From NCBI GenBank assembly GCA_021324675.1, contig JAJPIR010000283.1:1-64000 (forward strand): a stretch of 64,000 bases of DNA, in the 5' to 3' direction. A program made the translations under genes and the position numbers. Source of the stretch: Actinomycetota bacterium. Lineage in GTDB: Bacteria; Actinomycetota; Actinomycetes; Mycobacteriales; Pseudonocardiaceae. Shown piece after piece: positions 34,379 to 43,293 of this stretch (position 1 is the stretch's first letter; every line of letters starts with the position of its first letter). Below the pieces are notes generated by a model. The model did no database searches. It was not told the DNA's origin and was given only the letters and a program-made list of their open reading frames with translations.

Positions 34379-35556
34379 AGGTGTGGGCCGATCTGGTAGG
34401 GCAGGGCCCGGCCATTGCTGCCCTCATCGAGGCCGCTCGTTCGGCCAGCGGCACTGGACCAGCTGGGGTGATGACGCATGCCTGGCTGTTCACTGGCCCT
34501 CCGGGCAGCGGCCGCTCGGTGGCGGCGCGGGCTTTCGCCGCCGCGCTGCAGTGCAGCGATCCCGAAGCTGGGCCCGGGTGTGGCGCCTGCTCAGGTTGCC
34601 GTACCACCCTTGGCGGCACCCATCCTGATGTCCGCCAGGTGGTTCCGGAAGGCCTGTCCATCTCGGTGGCGGAGATGCGTGCGCTGGTTGCCGGCGCCTC
34701 CCGGCGACCCTCGGTGGGTCGTTGGCAAGTGCTCCTCATCGAAGACGCCGACCGCTTGACCGAGGGCGCGGCCAACGCGTTACTCAAAGCGGTGGAGGAG
34801 CCCCCGCCCCGCACCGTCTTCCTGCTCTGTGCGCCATCGGACCACCCCGAGGACATCGCCGTGACGCTGCGCTCGCGCTGCCGCCCGGTGGGCCTGCGCA
34901 CACCGCCGGCTGCGGCGATCGCCGAAGTGCTGGTGGCCCGGGACGGGATCGACGCTGCTGTCGCTGCCTGGGCTGCCTCGGTGTGCGGCGGCCACGTCGG
35001 CCGGGCCCGGCGGTTGGCCACTGACCCGCAGGCCCGGGCCCGCCGGGAGGCCGTGTTACGCGTGCCGACTGCGCTGCACTCGCTGGCAGACGTATTCACC
35101 ATGGCCGACGAGCTGGTCGGCGCAGCCGAATCAGAAGCCGACGGTTTGACCGCGGCGCGCAATGCCGCCGAAACGTCGGAGCTGGAGACGGCTCTGGGTG
35201 CTGGCGGAACCGGGAAGGGTGCTGCGGCGGCGGCTCGGGGCGCGAAGGGGGCTATCCGGGAACTGGAACGCCGCCAGAAATCTCGGGCCACCCGTACCCA
35301 GCGCGATGCGCTGGATCGCGCCCTGGTCGACCTCGCAGGCTTCTACCGCGACACCCTGGTTACCGCTCTCGGGTCGGTGGTGGCACTGACACATCCTGAC
35401 CGCGCCGCCGATATCGCCACCGTGGCTGCGCAACTACCGCCGGAGGCATTGCTCCACCGGCTGGAGGCCGTGCTCGCATGCCGCGAGGCGCTGGAGCTCA
35501 ACGTCAAACCGCGGATCGCTATCGAGGCTCTGACGAGCGCCCTGTATACCGCATGA
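34375..35556 (+). CDS. holB: DNA polymerase III delta-prime subunit
   Basis: The delta-prime subunit is part of the clamp loader that opens the sliding clamp at replication forks. Seen: VWADLVGQGPAIAALIEAA at the start, Walker A-like FTGPPGSGRS, the Zn-binding Cys set C-x8-CGACSGC (about residues 61-73), IEDADRLTEGAANALLKAVEEPP and VTLRSRCRPVGL (sensor 1 Arg region). Length is 393 aa. A longer frame starts upstream, but ATG 34375 overlaps the MFS stop and begins at the conserved domain. Confidence 0.93.
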   Translation: MKVWADLVGQGPAIAALIEAARSASGTGPAGVMTHAWLFTGPPGSGRSVAARAFAAALQCSDPEAGPGCGACSGCRTTLGGTHPDVRQVVPEGLSISVAEMRALVAGASRRPSVGRWQVLLIEDADRLTEGAANALLKAVEEPPPRTVFLLCAPSDHPEDIAVTLRSRCRPVGLRTPPAAAIAEVLVARDGIDAAVAAWAASVCGGHVGRARRLATDPQARARREAVLRVPTALHSLADVFTMADELVGAAESEADGLTAARNAAETSELETALGAGGTGKGAAAAARGAKGAIRELERRQKSRATRTQRDALDRALVDLAGFYRDTLVTALGSVVALTHPDRAADIATVAAQLPPEALLHRLEAVLACREALELNVKPRIAIEALTSALYTA

Positions 35557-35736
35557 CACAACCGGAGCCCACCGATGGTGATCATCGCTGAGGGCTGAAC
35601 CGCGATGACCGTGGCTGATCCGTCACCGACGGCGATCATCGTCAGGCGGGCAGGCGTAGCTCGCCCCGCGGCAGTAGGGCCAGCCGGCGGGTGAACGGGC
35701 TCCCGCTAAACTGGGTTTCGCTCGCTGGCTCGCATT

Positions 35737-35813
35737 GCCGCCTTAGCTCAGTCGGCCAGAGCGGCTCACTCGTAATGAGCAGGTCCGGGGTTCGATTCCC
35801 CGAGGCGGCTCCA
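35737..35813 (+). tRNA. tRNA-Thr (anticodon CGT), CCA encoded
   Basis: A full cloverleaf: acceptor GCCGCCT / AGGCGGC, D stem GCTC/GAGC, anticodon stem GCTCA/TGAGC around CTCGTAA with anticodon CGT (35771-35773), T arm CGGGG-TTCGATT-CCCCG, discriminator T and encoded CCA at 35811-35813. It reads ACG codons. A perfect hairpin follows and a truncated integrase gene starts 88 bases later, so its 3' end is a likely integration site. Confidence 0.97.
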
Positions 35814-35814
35814 C

Positions 35815-35845
35815 CTCTCACCTGGGAAATAGTCCCAGGTGAGAG
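35815..35845 (+). terminator. Strong hairpin terminator after tRNA-Thr
   Basis: CTCTCACCTGGGA and TCCCAGGTGAGAG form a perfect 13-bp stem around the loop AATAG, one base after the encoded CCA. It lacks a U-tract, as is usual in actinobacteria. Confidence 0.85.
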
Positions 35846-35900
35846 CTGGGCTCGTCCGCAGGGAATCACATATGGTGCGAGTTGGGTTACAGCGCGTGCC

Positions 35901-36251
35901 ATGGCCGCACCGTCCATACGTCGTGCCAAGCGCCAGCGCGGGAGCATCGAGGAACTGCCCAGCGGTGCGCTGCGGGTCTCCGTGTACGCCGGAACCGATC
36001 CGCTGACCGGCCGCCGCCACTACCTGCGCGAGCACATCGGCGCTGGGCCCACCGCCCACACCGAAGCCCAGAAGGCCATGCGCCGGCTCGCGAACCAGGT
36101 CGGCGAGCGACGAAATCCGCGGACCAACGCGACCGTCGACCAACTACTCGATCGGCATTTCGAGCTCGCTGAGCTTGAAGTGAATACGCTCGCCAACTAT
36201 CGCAGCCTGGCCGACAATCACATCCGATGGCACCGTTGCGTTGGCGGATGA
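35901..36251 (+). pseudogene. Truncated tyrosine-type integrase (N-terminal part)
   Basis: From ATG 35901 the frame gives RRAKRQRGSIEELPSGALRV, VYAGTDPLTGRRHYLREHI, TEAQKAMRRLANQVGERRNPRTNATVDQLLDRHFELAELEVNTLANYRSLADNHI. This is the arm-binding and SAM-like core-binding part of actinobacterial phage/ICE integrases. The whole catalytic domain (R-H-R-Y) is missing. Sequence similarity stops at 36228, where an IS6-type end begins, and the frame runs on to a chance stop at 36251. Its place beside tRNA-Thr marks the edge of a former integrated element. Confidence 0.82.
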
Positions 36252-36375
36252 TCTGCTTGGGCGGGCTGGGTTGATGCGTCGCCGCCTTGCTCGAGGGTCT
36301 GCGCCGAGATCGGGTTTCGCCGGATTCCGATTTTCCCCGGATGTGATCATGATCGCAGTGCGCTGGTATCGACAT
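36229..36375 (+). mobile_element. IS6-family insertion sequence, left-end remnant
   Basis: GGCACCGTTGCG at 36229 resembles the IS6 terminal repeat (GGCACTGTTGCA). It is followed by a frame with GFAGFRFSPDVIMIAVRWY (about 36316-36372), the N-terminal signature of IS6 transposases. After WY the match ends, so most of the transposase and the right end are lost. The insertion point lies within the integrase gene. The match is by pattern memory, hence moderate confidence. Confidence 0.6.
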
Positions 36376-36572
36376 GCGCCACGAGGCGCCTCGTTGTATC
36401 CCCGGTGCAGCTGGGAGGAACTCGAAGGGAGGTTCTTGGGTCTGATGGCTTACCTGGACGCGAAAGCGCGAGGGGACAGTAGCCTGCCAGAAAAGCAACG
36501 GTCGTGTTCAGGCGTCTGAAGCGAGGTGTTGCGGGGCCCGTGCGATATGGCTAAAGCTTGATTGCCTGAATC

Positions 36573-36990
36573 CTAATCTCCAGATGATGCAACCAGCCAA
36601 CTCGACTTCGACGCTTCGCGGCGAGTTTTGCCTTCGGTGATGCGGTGGGTGAGGTAGTCGCGGGTGCGGTTGTCCCGGCGCAGCTGCGAGATAGCGATGC
36701 GGTAGAGCGCGGCGTTGGCTTGGCGGTTGCCGCAGCGATTAAGTCGGCGACGGGTGGTTTTGCCCGAGGATGCTTCCAGGGGTTGACGCCGCACAGGGCG
36801 GCAAAAGAGGCCTCGCTGTGCAGTCGGTCGGGGTTGTCGTCGGCGGTGAGGAGTGCAGGGCTGCGGCGGTGTCGGGGCCGATGCCGCGGTGGGTCAGCAG
36901 GGTTGGGTAGTACGTGGTGTTCGTGTCGGTGATCCGGTGGACGAGGTCGTGGATTTGCTCGGTGGTTCGAAGAGCCGCGCTAGCAACCGC
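36573..36990 (-). mobile_element. IS110-family transposase remnant (C-terminal part, frameshifted)
   Basis: On the minus strand, frames read THRGIGPDTAAAL, then DNPDRLHSEASFAALCGVNP, then LEASSGKTTRRRLNRCGNR followed by QANAALYRIAISQLRRDNRTRDYL and TEGKTRREA. This is the Transposase_20 C-terminal domain of IS110 elements. At least two frameshifts separate the pieces, and the N-terminal RuvC-like DEDD half is absent. It is inactive. The 300 bases upstream (36990-37300) hold nothing else recognised. Confidence 0.8.
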
Positions 36991-37308
36991 AAGTGTGTTG
37001 CCTAAACGCTACCTCGCCCGCGAGATCTACGAAATCATCACATCCCCACCCGAATCTGAGTCGTCTGCGGCTTGACATCCATACGGGGCATCTACGGACT
37101 CCACAACCCCCCGTAGAACCATGACAAACCGGTCATCCGAGCCCCACCACGGAGTTTCTGGACGGGCAGATGAGACCAGCTCGAGTGGACCGATCACTGA
37201 ATGCACTGTGCCATCAGGGGGCGTATCTGGAAGGTGCCATAGACACGCTCGTGGCTATCTCAGACGGTTATCAGTCAGGAAGTCCGACCCACCAAGGGAG
37301 AATGCGAG

Positions 37309-37623
37309 ATGAAGTACATGATCAGCTGGTTCGAACGTCCGCAGGGCTCGCCAGTGGAGTATGAGAACGTCCAAAAGCGAGTGCTTGAGGTGTTCTCTAA
37401 GTGGGAGGCGCCCGAGAACTTCAAAATCGAGGTATTCGTGGTGCGCGTAGGTGAATGGGGAGGACACATGCTAGTCGACTGCGACGATCCGCTGGCCGTC
37501 CACAAGGTGTGCTCCACATTCCCCGCCTTCACGTTCAAGGCGGAGCCCGTGGTTCCCGTCATGGAGGCGGTCCGAGTCGAACTAGAGGCGATCGCCTGGC
37601 GCGACGGACTCGAGGGAAGCTGA
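37309..37623 (+). CDS. DUF3303-like small protein
   Basis: A 104-aa protein: KYMISWFERPQGSPVEYENVQKRVLEVFSKWE, VFVVRVGEWGGHMLVDCDDPLAVHKVC, and FTFKAEPVVPVMEAV. This is the ferredoxin-like DUF3303 pattern seen across actinobacteria and cyanobacteria. The function is unknown. Starts at ATG 37309 with GGGAGA upstream. It is intact although it lies among gene fragments; its stop overlaps the start of the next fragment (TGATG). Confidence 0.72.
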   Translation: MKYMISWFERPQGSPVEYENVQKRVLEVFSKWEAPENFKIEVFVVRVGEWGGHMLVDCDDPLAVHKVCSTFPAFTFKAEPVVPVMEAVRVELEAIAWRDGLEGS

Positions 37624-37900
37624 TGCGCGAGGCGAGCCTCACCGGCTCGACCGGCGCTGTTCCAGCCCGATCCCCGCTGGAGGTCGTCGCTTCGGCGCCG
37701 CTCGGGGCCGGATCCGTCGAATCCAGCCAGGCTCGCCTACGCCGGGAGGGGGCAGGCCAGCCCGTGGCGGCGACAATCGAGGTCAGTCTGCGCCGGCTGA
37801 CCCCGAACGACCAGGTCCGGTACCGGGAGATGTTGGTGTTCGGCGAGGACGTCGCTATGCCTGGTGAGGTGGTGGCGCGGCGACATCCGCCGATACGCGG
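37623..37900 (+). pseudogene. Possible fragment of a STAND/NB-ARC ATPase
   Basis: The frame from ATG 37623 carries LTPNDQVRYREMLVFGEDVAMPGEVVAR, which resembles the winged-helix part of bacterial NB-ARC proteins (pattern RYRELAVFPEDVxVPxxVVARLW). The P-loop domain is missing upstream and similarity is lost after about 37880, where base changes and a low-complexity tail follow. It is probably a decayed piece of a larger signalling ATPase. The identification rests on one segment. Confidence 0.45.
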
Positions 37901-38047
37901 TCGGGGGTGGGACGATCCCGGAGGTACTCCCTGGCAGCCGCACGCACTCTCCTCGTCCGCGTCACGCTGCTCTGCGTGGCCGTCCGCGCCGCCCTTGAAG
38001 CCATCGGCCTCGCGTCCCTCGCCGCTGGCGCTGATAGTGCCTGTGTT

Positions 38048-38473
38048 TTACGCCTCCGATGAGAGTCGCAAATGTGGCGGCGGGGCTGTTGAAAGCGCCG
38101 CCGCCTCCGCCCCGGCGCCCCGGCCGTTACCCTGGGAGCCGCCTCCGCCTTCCCCGCCACCCCCGCCGAAGTAGCCGCCGCCCCCGCCACCGGCACCGCC
38201 ACCGATATTGCCTCTGTTGATGGCCTGGTTCTGCGCGTTGCCGTTCCCGCCAAGACCAGCCTGGCCGTTGCTACCAGGTCCGCCGCCACCACTGGTGGCC
38301 GAGTTGGGGTTGACCGCACCGGTTCCGCCCGCCGTCTGGTCGGCACCTGAGCCGCCAGCGCCTGGGTTAGGGCCTCCTTCGGGCGCGCCGTTATTCCTGT
38401 GACAGCACCCACTTCGCCCGGCGCCACCACTTTGATTGCCGGTGCCGCCGTCGCCCCCCGGTACCCCCACCAC
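38048..38473 (-). CDS. Glycine-rich protein or fragment
   Basis: A 141-aa frame with over 40 percent Gly, for example GGGAGGGGGGYFGGGGGEGGGG. It resembles the glycine-rich domain of ALK/LTK-like bacterial surface proteins (GGGGGGYYGGGG pattern) and may be the end of a longer, decayed protein. No signal peptide is present. It is not a PE-PGRS protein, as no PE domain is visible. Coding status is uncertain. Confidence 0.35.
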   Translation of the reverse strand: MVGVPGGDGGTGNQSGGAGRSGCCHRNNGAPEGGPNPGAGGSGADQTAGGTGAVNPNSATSGGGGPGSNGQAGLGGNGNAQNQAINRGNIGGGAGGGGGGYFGGGGGEGGGGSQGNGRGAGAEAAALSTAPPPHLRLSSEA

Positions 38474-38846
38474 CCGGACCGACCAACAATCGGGTGCTCA
38501 GTCCAGAGGTTCGGGCGGGGCAACCGTTTGATGATGGCCGGAGACGGTGGCGGGTGGTGCGCACGAGCAACTCCTCGTATCAACGCGCAATCGGATTGAA
38601 ATCTGGCGGGTTCAAGCACCACAGTCTCTGAGAAGGGCTCACCAACGCTCCGGCGCCACCCGCCGCACCGGTCGTAAATGCGCAGTGGTCTCGTCGACTT
38701 CGACGGTCAGGACATGGCCGGCATAGCGCAATCCAACTCGGCTTGGCCTGGACCGAGTCGGTTTGCCGTCCGTAGTGCGGCTTGTCGCAATGCCACCGTT
38801 GACTGTCCGGTGGTGCTCGTTCACCTTCGGGGCACAACGTCCGGGT

Positions 38847-40265
38847 GTGGAATCCGTTCGTCGGAAGATGGCGCCGCTGGGCTTGCTGTTGGTGTTCGTG
38901 GCGGTGGTGGTCGTGGAGCTGGCGGTACTGGTATCTGTGCCGGTCACCGCCAGCGCAGCGGGCGGTTCGTTGACCGCCTATATCACCACTTCGGGTAGCA
39001 ACACTGTCACACCGATCGACCTGGCTGCCAACACGCCCGGCAACCCAGTCGCTGTTGGCGACAGTCCGGACGGGATCGCCATCACGCCCGACGGCGCCGC
39101 CGCCTACGTGGCCAATATCAGCGACAACACGGTTACGCCCATCAACCTGGTCACCAATACTCCCGGCAGCCCGGTCCCCGTTGGCCGCCAACCCTCCGCG
39201 GTCGCAATCACCCCCGACGGCTCCACTGCCTATGTCACCAACAGCGGCAGCGACACCGTCACCCCGATCGCGGTGACCACCAGCGCTCCCGGCAACCCCA
39301 TCCCCGTCGGATCCATCCCTGATGCGATCGCGATCACGCCCGACGGAAAAACCGCCTATGTCACCAACAGTGGCAGCGGCACGGTGACACCTATTGGGGT
39401 GGCCACGAACACGCCTGGCAGCGCCATTCCCGTCGGTGGACCTGGCTTACGCGGCATCGCGATCACCCCCGACGGCACGACCGCGTATGCCACCAATTCC
39501 ACCACCAACACGGTCACACCTATCGCGATCGCCACCAACACACCCGGTCAGCCAATCCGGTTCCCCGCGGGCAGCTACACGTCCGGCATTGCCATCACCC
39601 CCAACGGCACCACCGCCTATGTCACCAACGTCGGCAGCGCCACGGTGACACCGGTCATGGTGGCCACCAACACCCCTGGCACGCCGATTCCCGACGCCGG
39701 CAAAGGCGGGTTCGCGATCGCGATCACCCCCGACGGCAAGGCCGCTTACGTCGCCAATGACGGCACCGGCACGGTCACCCCGATCGACCTCGCCACCAAC
39801 ACTGCCGGCACCCCAGTGCGCGTCGGCTCCGGCACCTTCGGCATCGCCATCACGTCAATACCGCAGGCGATACCGACATCGACGCAGTTGACCGTCACTG
39901 CGCCCTCTCCACCTGCTGCAGGCACCACGGAAACGCTCACGGCAACGATCACGCCTGCTACGGCAGCGGGCAGTGTGCAGTTCACCAACTGGACCATGCC
40001 CCTTGGCAGCCCGGTGACCGTCGCCGGCGGCTCGGCCTCCATGACGACGACTTTGACCCCCGGAACTCACCCGCTGACCGCGGTGTTCACTCCGGCCGGC
40101 TCAACCGCGTTTGATCCATCGAAGTCCGACACGCTGTCCTATACGGTCAGCGCTCCCACGACGACACCATTGCCCCCGACGCCACCTGCGTTCAGGTTCT
40201 CACCCACATCTCTGTCGCAGCTCATCCCCTGGCTGCTGGGACAACTCCATTTGCCGACGTTCTGA
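38847..40265 (+). CDS. Secreted YVTN/YncE-like beta-propeller with Ig-like domain
   Basis: A 472-aa exported protein. The signal segment LLLVFVAVVVVELAVLVSVPVTASA is followed by about eight 42-residue repeats of the type TNTPGxPIxVGxxPxxIAITPDGxTAYVTNxxSxTVTPI, forming a propeller. A C-terminal Ig-like domain (about residues 345-430, QLTVTAPSPPAAGTTETLTATITP) and a Pro-rich tail end it. Such proteins are cell-surface or secreted; the binding partner is unknown. The start is GTG 38847 or ATG 38868. Repeats are near-identical in DNA, a risk for recombination. Confidence 0.83.
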   Translation: MESVRRKMAPLGLLLVFVAVVVVELAVLVSVPVTASAAGGSLTAYITTSGSNTVTPIDLAANTPGNPVAVGDSPDGIAITPDGAAAYVANISDNTVTPINLVTNTPGSPVPVGRQPSAVAITPDGSTAYVTNSGSDTVTPIAVTTSAPGNPIPVGSIPDAIAITPDGKTAYVTNSGSGTVTPIGVATNTPGSAIPVGGPGLRGIAITPDGTTAYATNSTTNTVTPIAIATNTPGQPIRFPAGSYTSGIAITPNGTTAYVTNVGSATVTPVMVATNTPGTPIPDAGKGGFAIAITPDGKAAYVANDGTGTVTPIDLATNTAGTPVRVGSGTFGIAITSIPQAIPTSTQLTVTAPSPPAAGTTETLTATITPATAAGSVQFTNWTMPLGSPVTVAGGSASMTTTLTPGTHPLTAVFTPAGSTAFDPSKSDTLSYTVSAPTTTPLPPTPPAFRFSPTSLSQLIPWLLGQLHLPTF

Positions 40266-40439
40266 AGCATCACTCGTCCTGGCCGCGTGCAGGCTGCTCT
40301 CACCGCTGGCTTTGGGACCGGCCACGCCCGCCGATCATGCGCCCATCAGGTGCCGAACGCGAAATGCCCCATGGCCGCCGAGCATCGAGGACCATGTTGA
40401 GCGGGTGATGACCCCAAACCGCTACTGGAACGCCACGTT

Positions 40440-41897
40440 CTAGGTGCCGCAGTAGGTGACGTAGGGGCCGCAGCTCGCGGGTGCCGGCTCGGCGTAGCGC
40501 TCCAGGCCCGGACGCTGGATGAACGGACGGGCAACGACCTCGACGAGGCGGCGAAACGGCGCGATGTCGCCGTCGGTGGCGGCGGTCAGGGCTTCCTCCA
40601 CGCGATGGTTGCGCGGGATGTAAATCGGGTTGACCCGGTCCATGGCTGCCGTTACGGCGTTTCGATCCCGTGGTACCAGAGCCTGCCACCGCGCAGCCCA
40701 CGCGTCGAACGCCTCCGGCTCGGTAAACAGCGACCGCGCCGGGCGTCCCTGCAGGTGTGACGACAGCGCGCGGAAGAATTGCGTGAAGTCCATGCGCTGC
40801 GCGTGTAGCAGCGCCAGCAGGTCCCGGATCAGCGGTTGGTCGGGCGCGTCGAGGCCGAGCTTCGCGGCCATGCCGCTTGCCCAGTAGCCCTCGTAGCGCT
40901 CGGCGAAAGAGGTCAGCGCGTCGGTAGCGGCCTCGACCGCGGCGTCTGTGTTCCCGTCGATCAGCGGCACCAATGTCTCGCCCAGCCGGGCCAGGTTCCA
41001 TTGTGCGATCCGGGGCTGGTTGCCGTAGGCGTAGCGACCACCGTGGTCGATCGAGCTGAAGACCGTTGCGGGATCGAAGGTGTCCATGAACGCGCAAGGG
41101 CCGTAGTCGATGGTCTCGCCGGAGATTGTCATGTTGTCGGTGTTCATGACGCCGTGCACGAACCCGACGAGCATCCAGCGGGCGACGAGCGATGCCTGCG
41201 TGTCGATGACGCACCGATAAAACTCCAGGTACGGATTGGCCGCCTCGGCCGCGTCGGGATAGTGGCGTGCCATCGCATAATCGGCCAGCTTCCGGACGAG
41301 AGCCGGGTCGCCGGACGTGGCGGCGTACTGGAACGTGCCGACGCGCAGGTGGCTCGCCGCGACCCGCGCGAGTACGGCACCGGGCAGCATCGTGTCCCGC
41401 ATGACCTCCTCGCCGGTGGTTACCACCGCAAGCGCCCGGCTGGTGGGGATGCCGAGCGCGTGCATAGCCTCCCCCATCAGGTACTCCCGCAGCATCGGCC
41501 CGACGGCCGCTTTCCCGTCCCCGCCCCGGGCGAACGGGGTGCGACCGGTGCCCTTCAGATGCAAGTCGCGGCGGCGCCCTCCGCCGTCGACCAGCTCGCC
41601 GAGCAGCAACGCCCGGCCGTCTCCCAGCCGGGGCACGTAGGCGCCGAACTGATGGCCGGCATAAGCCTGCGCGACTGGGCGCACCCCGTCCGGGCTCCCG
41701 TTGCCCACGAGCAACGCGACGCCTGGTGGCTCTCGCAACGCCTCGGCGTCGGCCCCCAGCTCGGTGGCGAGTTCCTCGTTGAACATCAGCAGGGTGGGCG
41801 CCGGCACTGATGCTGCGATCCACGGTTGCGACAAGCGGGGCAGTTCACGGGCGTAGGAGTCGTCAAACTCCAACTGCGACCCGGTGACGACGCTCAT
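40440..41897 (-). CDS. selO: Protein adenylyltransferase SelO (YdiU)
   Basis: A pseudokinase-fold enzyme that transfers AMP from ATP to Ser/Thr/Tyr of target proteins in the oxidative stress response; 485 aa, normal for the family. Motifs: [120 protein letters not shown] with the Asn-Asp metal ligands. The start is ATG 41897; the frame continues to 41954. Confidence 0.95.
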   Translation of the reverse strand: MSVVTGSQLEFDDSYARELPRLSQPWIAASVPAPTLLMFNEELATELGADAEALREPPGVALLVGNGSPDGVRPVAQAYAGHQFGAYVPRLGDGRALLLGELVDGGGRRRDLHLKGTGRTPFARGGDGKAAVGPMLREYLMGEAMHALGIPTSRALAVVTTGEEVMRDTMLPGAVLARVAASHLRVGTFQYAATSGDPALVRKLADYAMARHYPDAAEAANPYLEFYRCVIDTQASLVARWMLVGFVHGVMNTDNMTISGETIDYGPCAFMDTFDPATVFSSIDHGGRYAYGNQPRIAQWNLARLGETLVPLIDGNTDAAVEAATDALTSFAERYEGYWASGMAAKLGLDAPDQPLIRDLLALLHAQRMDFTQFFRALSSHLQGRPARSLFTEPEAFDAWAARWQALVPRDRNAVTAAMDRVNPIYIPRNHRVEEALTAATDGDIAPFRRLVEVVARPFIQRPGLERYAEPAPASCGPYVTYCGT

Positions 41898-42271
41898 GAC
41901 CCGAGGGTACGTCGTCGGGCGAGCACGAACCTCTCGATCCAGTCCCGTGAGCATGACCGCGTCAGCGCAGCCGCGGGCTTGGAATTGCTTCTTCGCTAAC
42001 GTCCATGATTCGGCGTTGACATCGCGGCGCTTCCCTTGGCTACCAACAATGACGTCGCACAGCTGCCGCCCGGCCTGCTTTCCGCCATGTCAACGTCACG
42101 ATGCACTAGTACACGAAAGGGAAGTCGCGAGAAATATCATTCGGAAGCAAGCGGTAAGAGAGCAATTTGTCTGGGTCTGCGTTGCGTGGTCATTTCATGC
42201 ACCCGTCGGCTATTCCGGAGAAACGCCGGATCATCTCGACTGCCAACCGGAGCAGGACCTACTCTCTGGGC
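41898..42271. other. Divergent intergenic region
   Basis: About 370 bases between selO and the PhyH gene, AT-richer than its neighbours. It should hold both promoters. No motif was pinned down. The frame of the PhyH gene stays open back to 42167, so its start is not firm. Confidence 0.4.
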
Positions 42272-43153
42272 ATGCATCCAGTTGTCAGTTGGAGCGCGCC
42301 GGACATGGCCCGTGAGCACTTCCACCGCGATGGGTTCGTCGTGATGGAGCCGATCTTCACAGCCGAACAGTGCGGGTGGCTTCGCGAACGTCTCAGCAGG
42401 CTGTTCACCGGGGCTTTCCCGACTGGTATTTACCCCGACGAGTGGTACTGGCGGGAGGGAATCAGCCTGCCCGATGCGACCCGACACATGGCTAATGCCT
42501 GGAAGAGCGACCCGGCTATCGCGTCGCTGGTCCAAGCCGACTGGATCGGCCGGTGGGTTGGCCACCTGCTTGGCTGGGACGGCTGCCGGCTCGGGCAGGA
42601 CACCATCTGGATCAAACCGCCGCTAGCCCGGGCTTCTGCGTTGCACCAGGACAACTCCTTCGTCGACTATCTGGTCCCGGCCACACTTGCCACCTGCTGG
42701 ATGACCTTCGACAACACTTACGCCGATGCCGCAACAATCGAGTATGTCCCCGGATCGCACAGTTGGCCGACTGTTCCGCTACCCCGGGACTTTCATGCGC
42801 CGGGTGACGACCATCGGGCGCGCATGCGAGCTTCGGCTGAGGCTGTGGGTATCGCGGACCCACGCGTCGTCGCTCTGGAGATGCCGGCAGGGTCGGTCGT
42901 CTTTCACGACGGGAACGTCTGGCACGGGGCCGGGGCAGGTCGCCGTGCCGGAACATGGCGACATTCGCTGGCTGCTCATGTCCTGCCGGCGGCGACGTGT
43001 TTCTCCGATGCCCCAGGGGGCTACATTTACCGTCGCTATCAGCTTCCCGGCGACGATGTGCTGCACGACGGGTTCTTCCCCCCGTATCCGGTCCATTCGG
43101 GTTTACCAACCGTGCCACTGATCACTGTCTGTGAGGCTGCCGGCTCCCCGTGA
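42272..43153 (+). CDS. Phytanoyl-CoA dioxygenase family protein
   Basis: A non-haem Fe(II)/2-oxoglutarate dioxygenase of about 293 aa. FHRDGFVVMEPIFTAEQCGWL is the family start. The iron triad can be read as His-x-Asp in ASALHQDNSFVDYL and a distal His in FHDGNVWHGAGAGRRAGTWRHSLAAHVLP, where Arg binds 2-oxoglutarate. TIEYVPGSHSW is also typical. Substrate is unknown; such enzymes hydroxylate lipids or secondary metabolites. The start is ATG 42272, with ATG 42305 possible. Confidence 0.87.
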   Translation: MHPVVSWSAPDMAREHFHRDGFVVMEPIFTAEQCGWLRERLSRLFTGAFPTGIYPDEWYWREGISLPDATRHMANAWKSDPAIASLVQADWIGRWVGHLLGWDGCRLGQDTIWIKPPLARASALHQDNSFVDYLVPATLATCWMTFDNTYADAATIEYVPGSHSWPTVPLPRDFHAPGDDHRARMRASAEAVGIADPRVVALEMPAGSVVFHDGNVWHGAGAGRRAGTWRHSLAAHVLPAATCFSDAPGGYIYRRYQLPGDDVLHDGFFPPYPVHSGLPTVPLITVCEAAGSP

Positions 43154-43293
43154 TACAGCATTGATGCCCCTGGATGCCTGCGCTGACAACTGGAAACGAT
43201 TCAGGCTGGGTCTACAACCAGCTCCTGGAAAAGGAAGAGTGCATGTCATGGCCATGGAGTCGTCGATGAAGAGGGTGTGAGCCGTCAAGGTGC

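Noticed and set aside
38048-38473. PE-PGRS-type protein
   Set aside because: Gly-rich but no PE domain; kept only as a low-confidence glycine-rich frame.
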